Part shown: one piece after another, positions 63,701-64,000 of the stretch
Layout: the number at the start of each line of letters is the position of its first letter
Numbering within the stretch: the first letter of the stretch is position 1
Assembly: GCF_017916325.1 (NCBI RefSeq)
Contig: NC_090158.1
Location: forward strand, 492,001 to 556,000
Direction: 5' to 3'
Length of the DNA: 64,000 nt
From: Leishmania martiniquensis
Lineage: Eukaryota; Euglenozoa; Kinetoplastea; Trypanosomatida; Trypanosomatidae
Translations under genes and position numbers: made by a program
The notes under the pieces: generated by a model
Database searches by the model: none
Told to the model about the DNA's origin: nothing
Seen by the model: only the letters and a program-made list of their open reading frames with translations

Positions 63701-64000
63701 ACGCCCTCCGTGCCTGCGTGGTATCCCGAGGGTGCCGCGCCCCACTCAGTGCGGGGAAGCCAAGCAGCCCCCCTGCCCCTGCGGTGTGCCGAGCCCTCCG
63801 CAGGTGGTGGCAGGGTTGAGCACCCACGTCGTGGGGATGCCGGCGCGGTGCATCTCTACGGATGCCGGCGGCCAGGCCCCGCAGTGGCGGACGCGCTTGT
63901 GCCGCCCGTATGGTGGGCGGGGTGTCGGCGTGACTCGGGCGCCTCTCACCCGGCCCGCGCGCTGCCTACTGCGGTGGGCAGGCTGAGCCGCCCCAGAGGG
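63701..64000 (+). repeat. ~490-bp repeat, copy cut by the window end
   Basis: Begins with CGCCCTCCGTGCC like the left arm of pair 2 and runs without interruption to the window edge. The complete copy is expected to end about 190 bp beyond it. Confidence 0.92.

Overview
This window is nuclear DNA of a trypanosomatid, most likely Leishmania or a close relative in Leishmaniinae. The evidence is intronless genes in one long unidirectional cluster, GC-rich coding sequence with purine/pyrimidine-rich spacers, and a tandem HASP/SHERP locus. That locus is known in Leishmania from chromosome 23, which also carries coronin, found here at the other end of the window. Subgenus and species cannot be read from the sequence; the short, histidine-rich HASPs differ from the HASPs of L. 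major.

Layout. Every recognised gene from 1 to 56.2 kb lies on the minus strand and the last two genes (61.3-63.5 kb) lie on the plus strand, so 56.2-61.3 kb is a divergent strand-switch region, the usual RNA polymerase II start region in these organisms. (A) 1-9.13 kb: tandem array of four HASP genes (58, 68, 63 and 73 aa in transcription order) and one 57-aa SHERP gene. A 348-bp block lies upstream of each gene except the first HASP. The left edge cuts through the 5' flank of a second SHERP. (B) 10-30 kb: ordinary directional cluster with a CFAP97/Hemingway-like protein, an unknown protein, 5-formyltetrahydrofolate cyclo-ligase, a HIT protein, a HAD_SAK-type phosphatase, a Bmt2/SAMTOR-family methyltransferase and an F-box-like LRR protein. 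(C) 30-52.4 kb: a rearranged zone with a Stealth-family sugar-phosphate transferase, a broken partial copy of it, an EB1-like protein, a small candidate membrane protein, a 1376-aa coiled-coil protein, several decayed gene relics and copies of a nearly identical ~490-bp repeat. One inverted pair of this repeat flanks the Stealth gene and a second inverted pair flanks the 1376-aa gene. (D) 52.5-56.2 kb: a CEP162-like protein and another coiled-coil protein. (E) 56.2-61.3 kb: the strand-switch region, whose base skew reverses. (F) 61.3-64 kb: a small membrane protein and coronin, lying between two copies of the same repeat in direct orientation.

Functional themes. Genes are presumably co-transcribed and matured by trans-splicing, so gene order does not imply shared function. 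Even so, several products point to cytoskeleton and cilium (CFAP97-like, EB1-like, CEP162-like, coiled-coil proteins, coronin), and the HASP/SHERP and Stealth genes point to the cell surface and its glycoconjugates. The most unusual signals are the histidine-rich HASP length ladder, the inverted repeats enclosing single genes, the strand-switch skew, and pseudogenes that keep one reading frame across stop codons.
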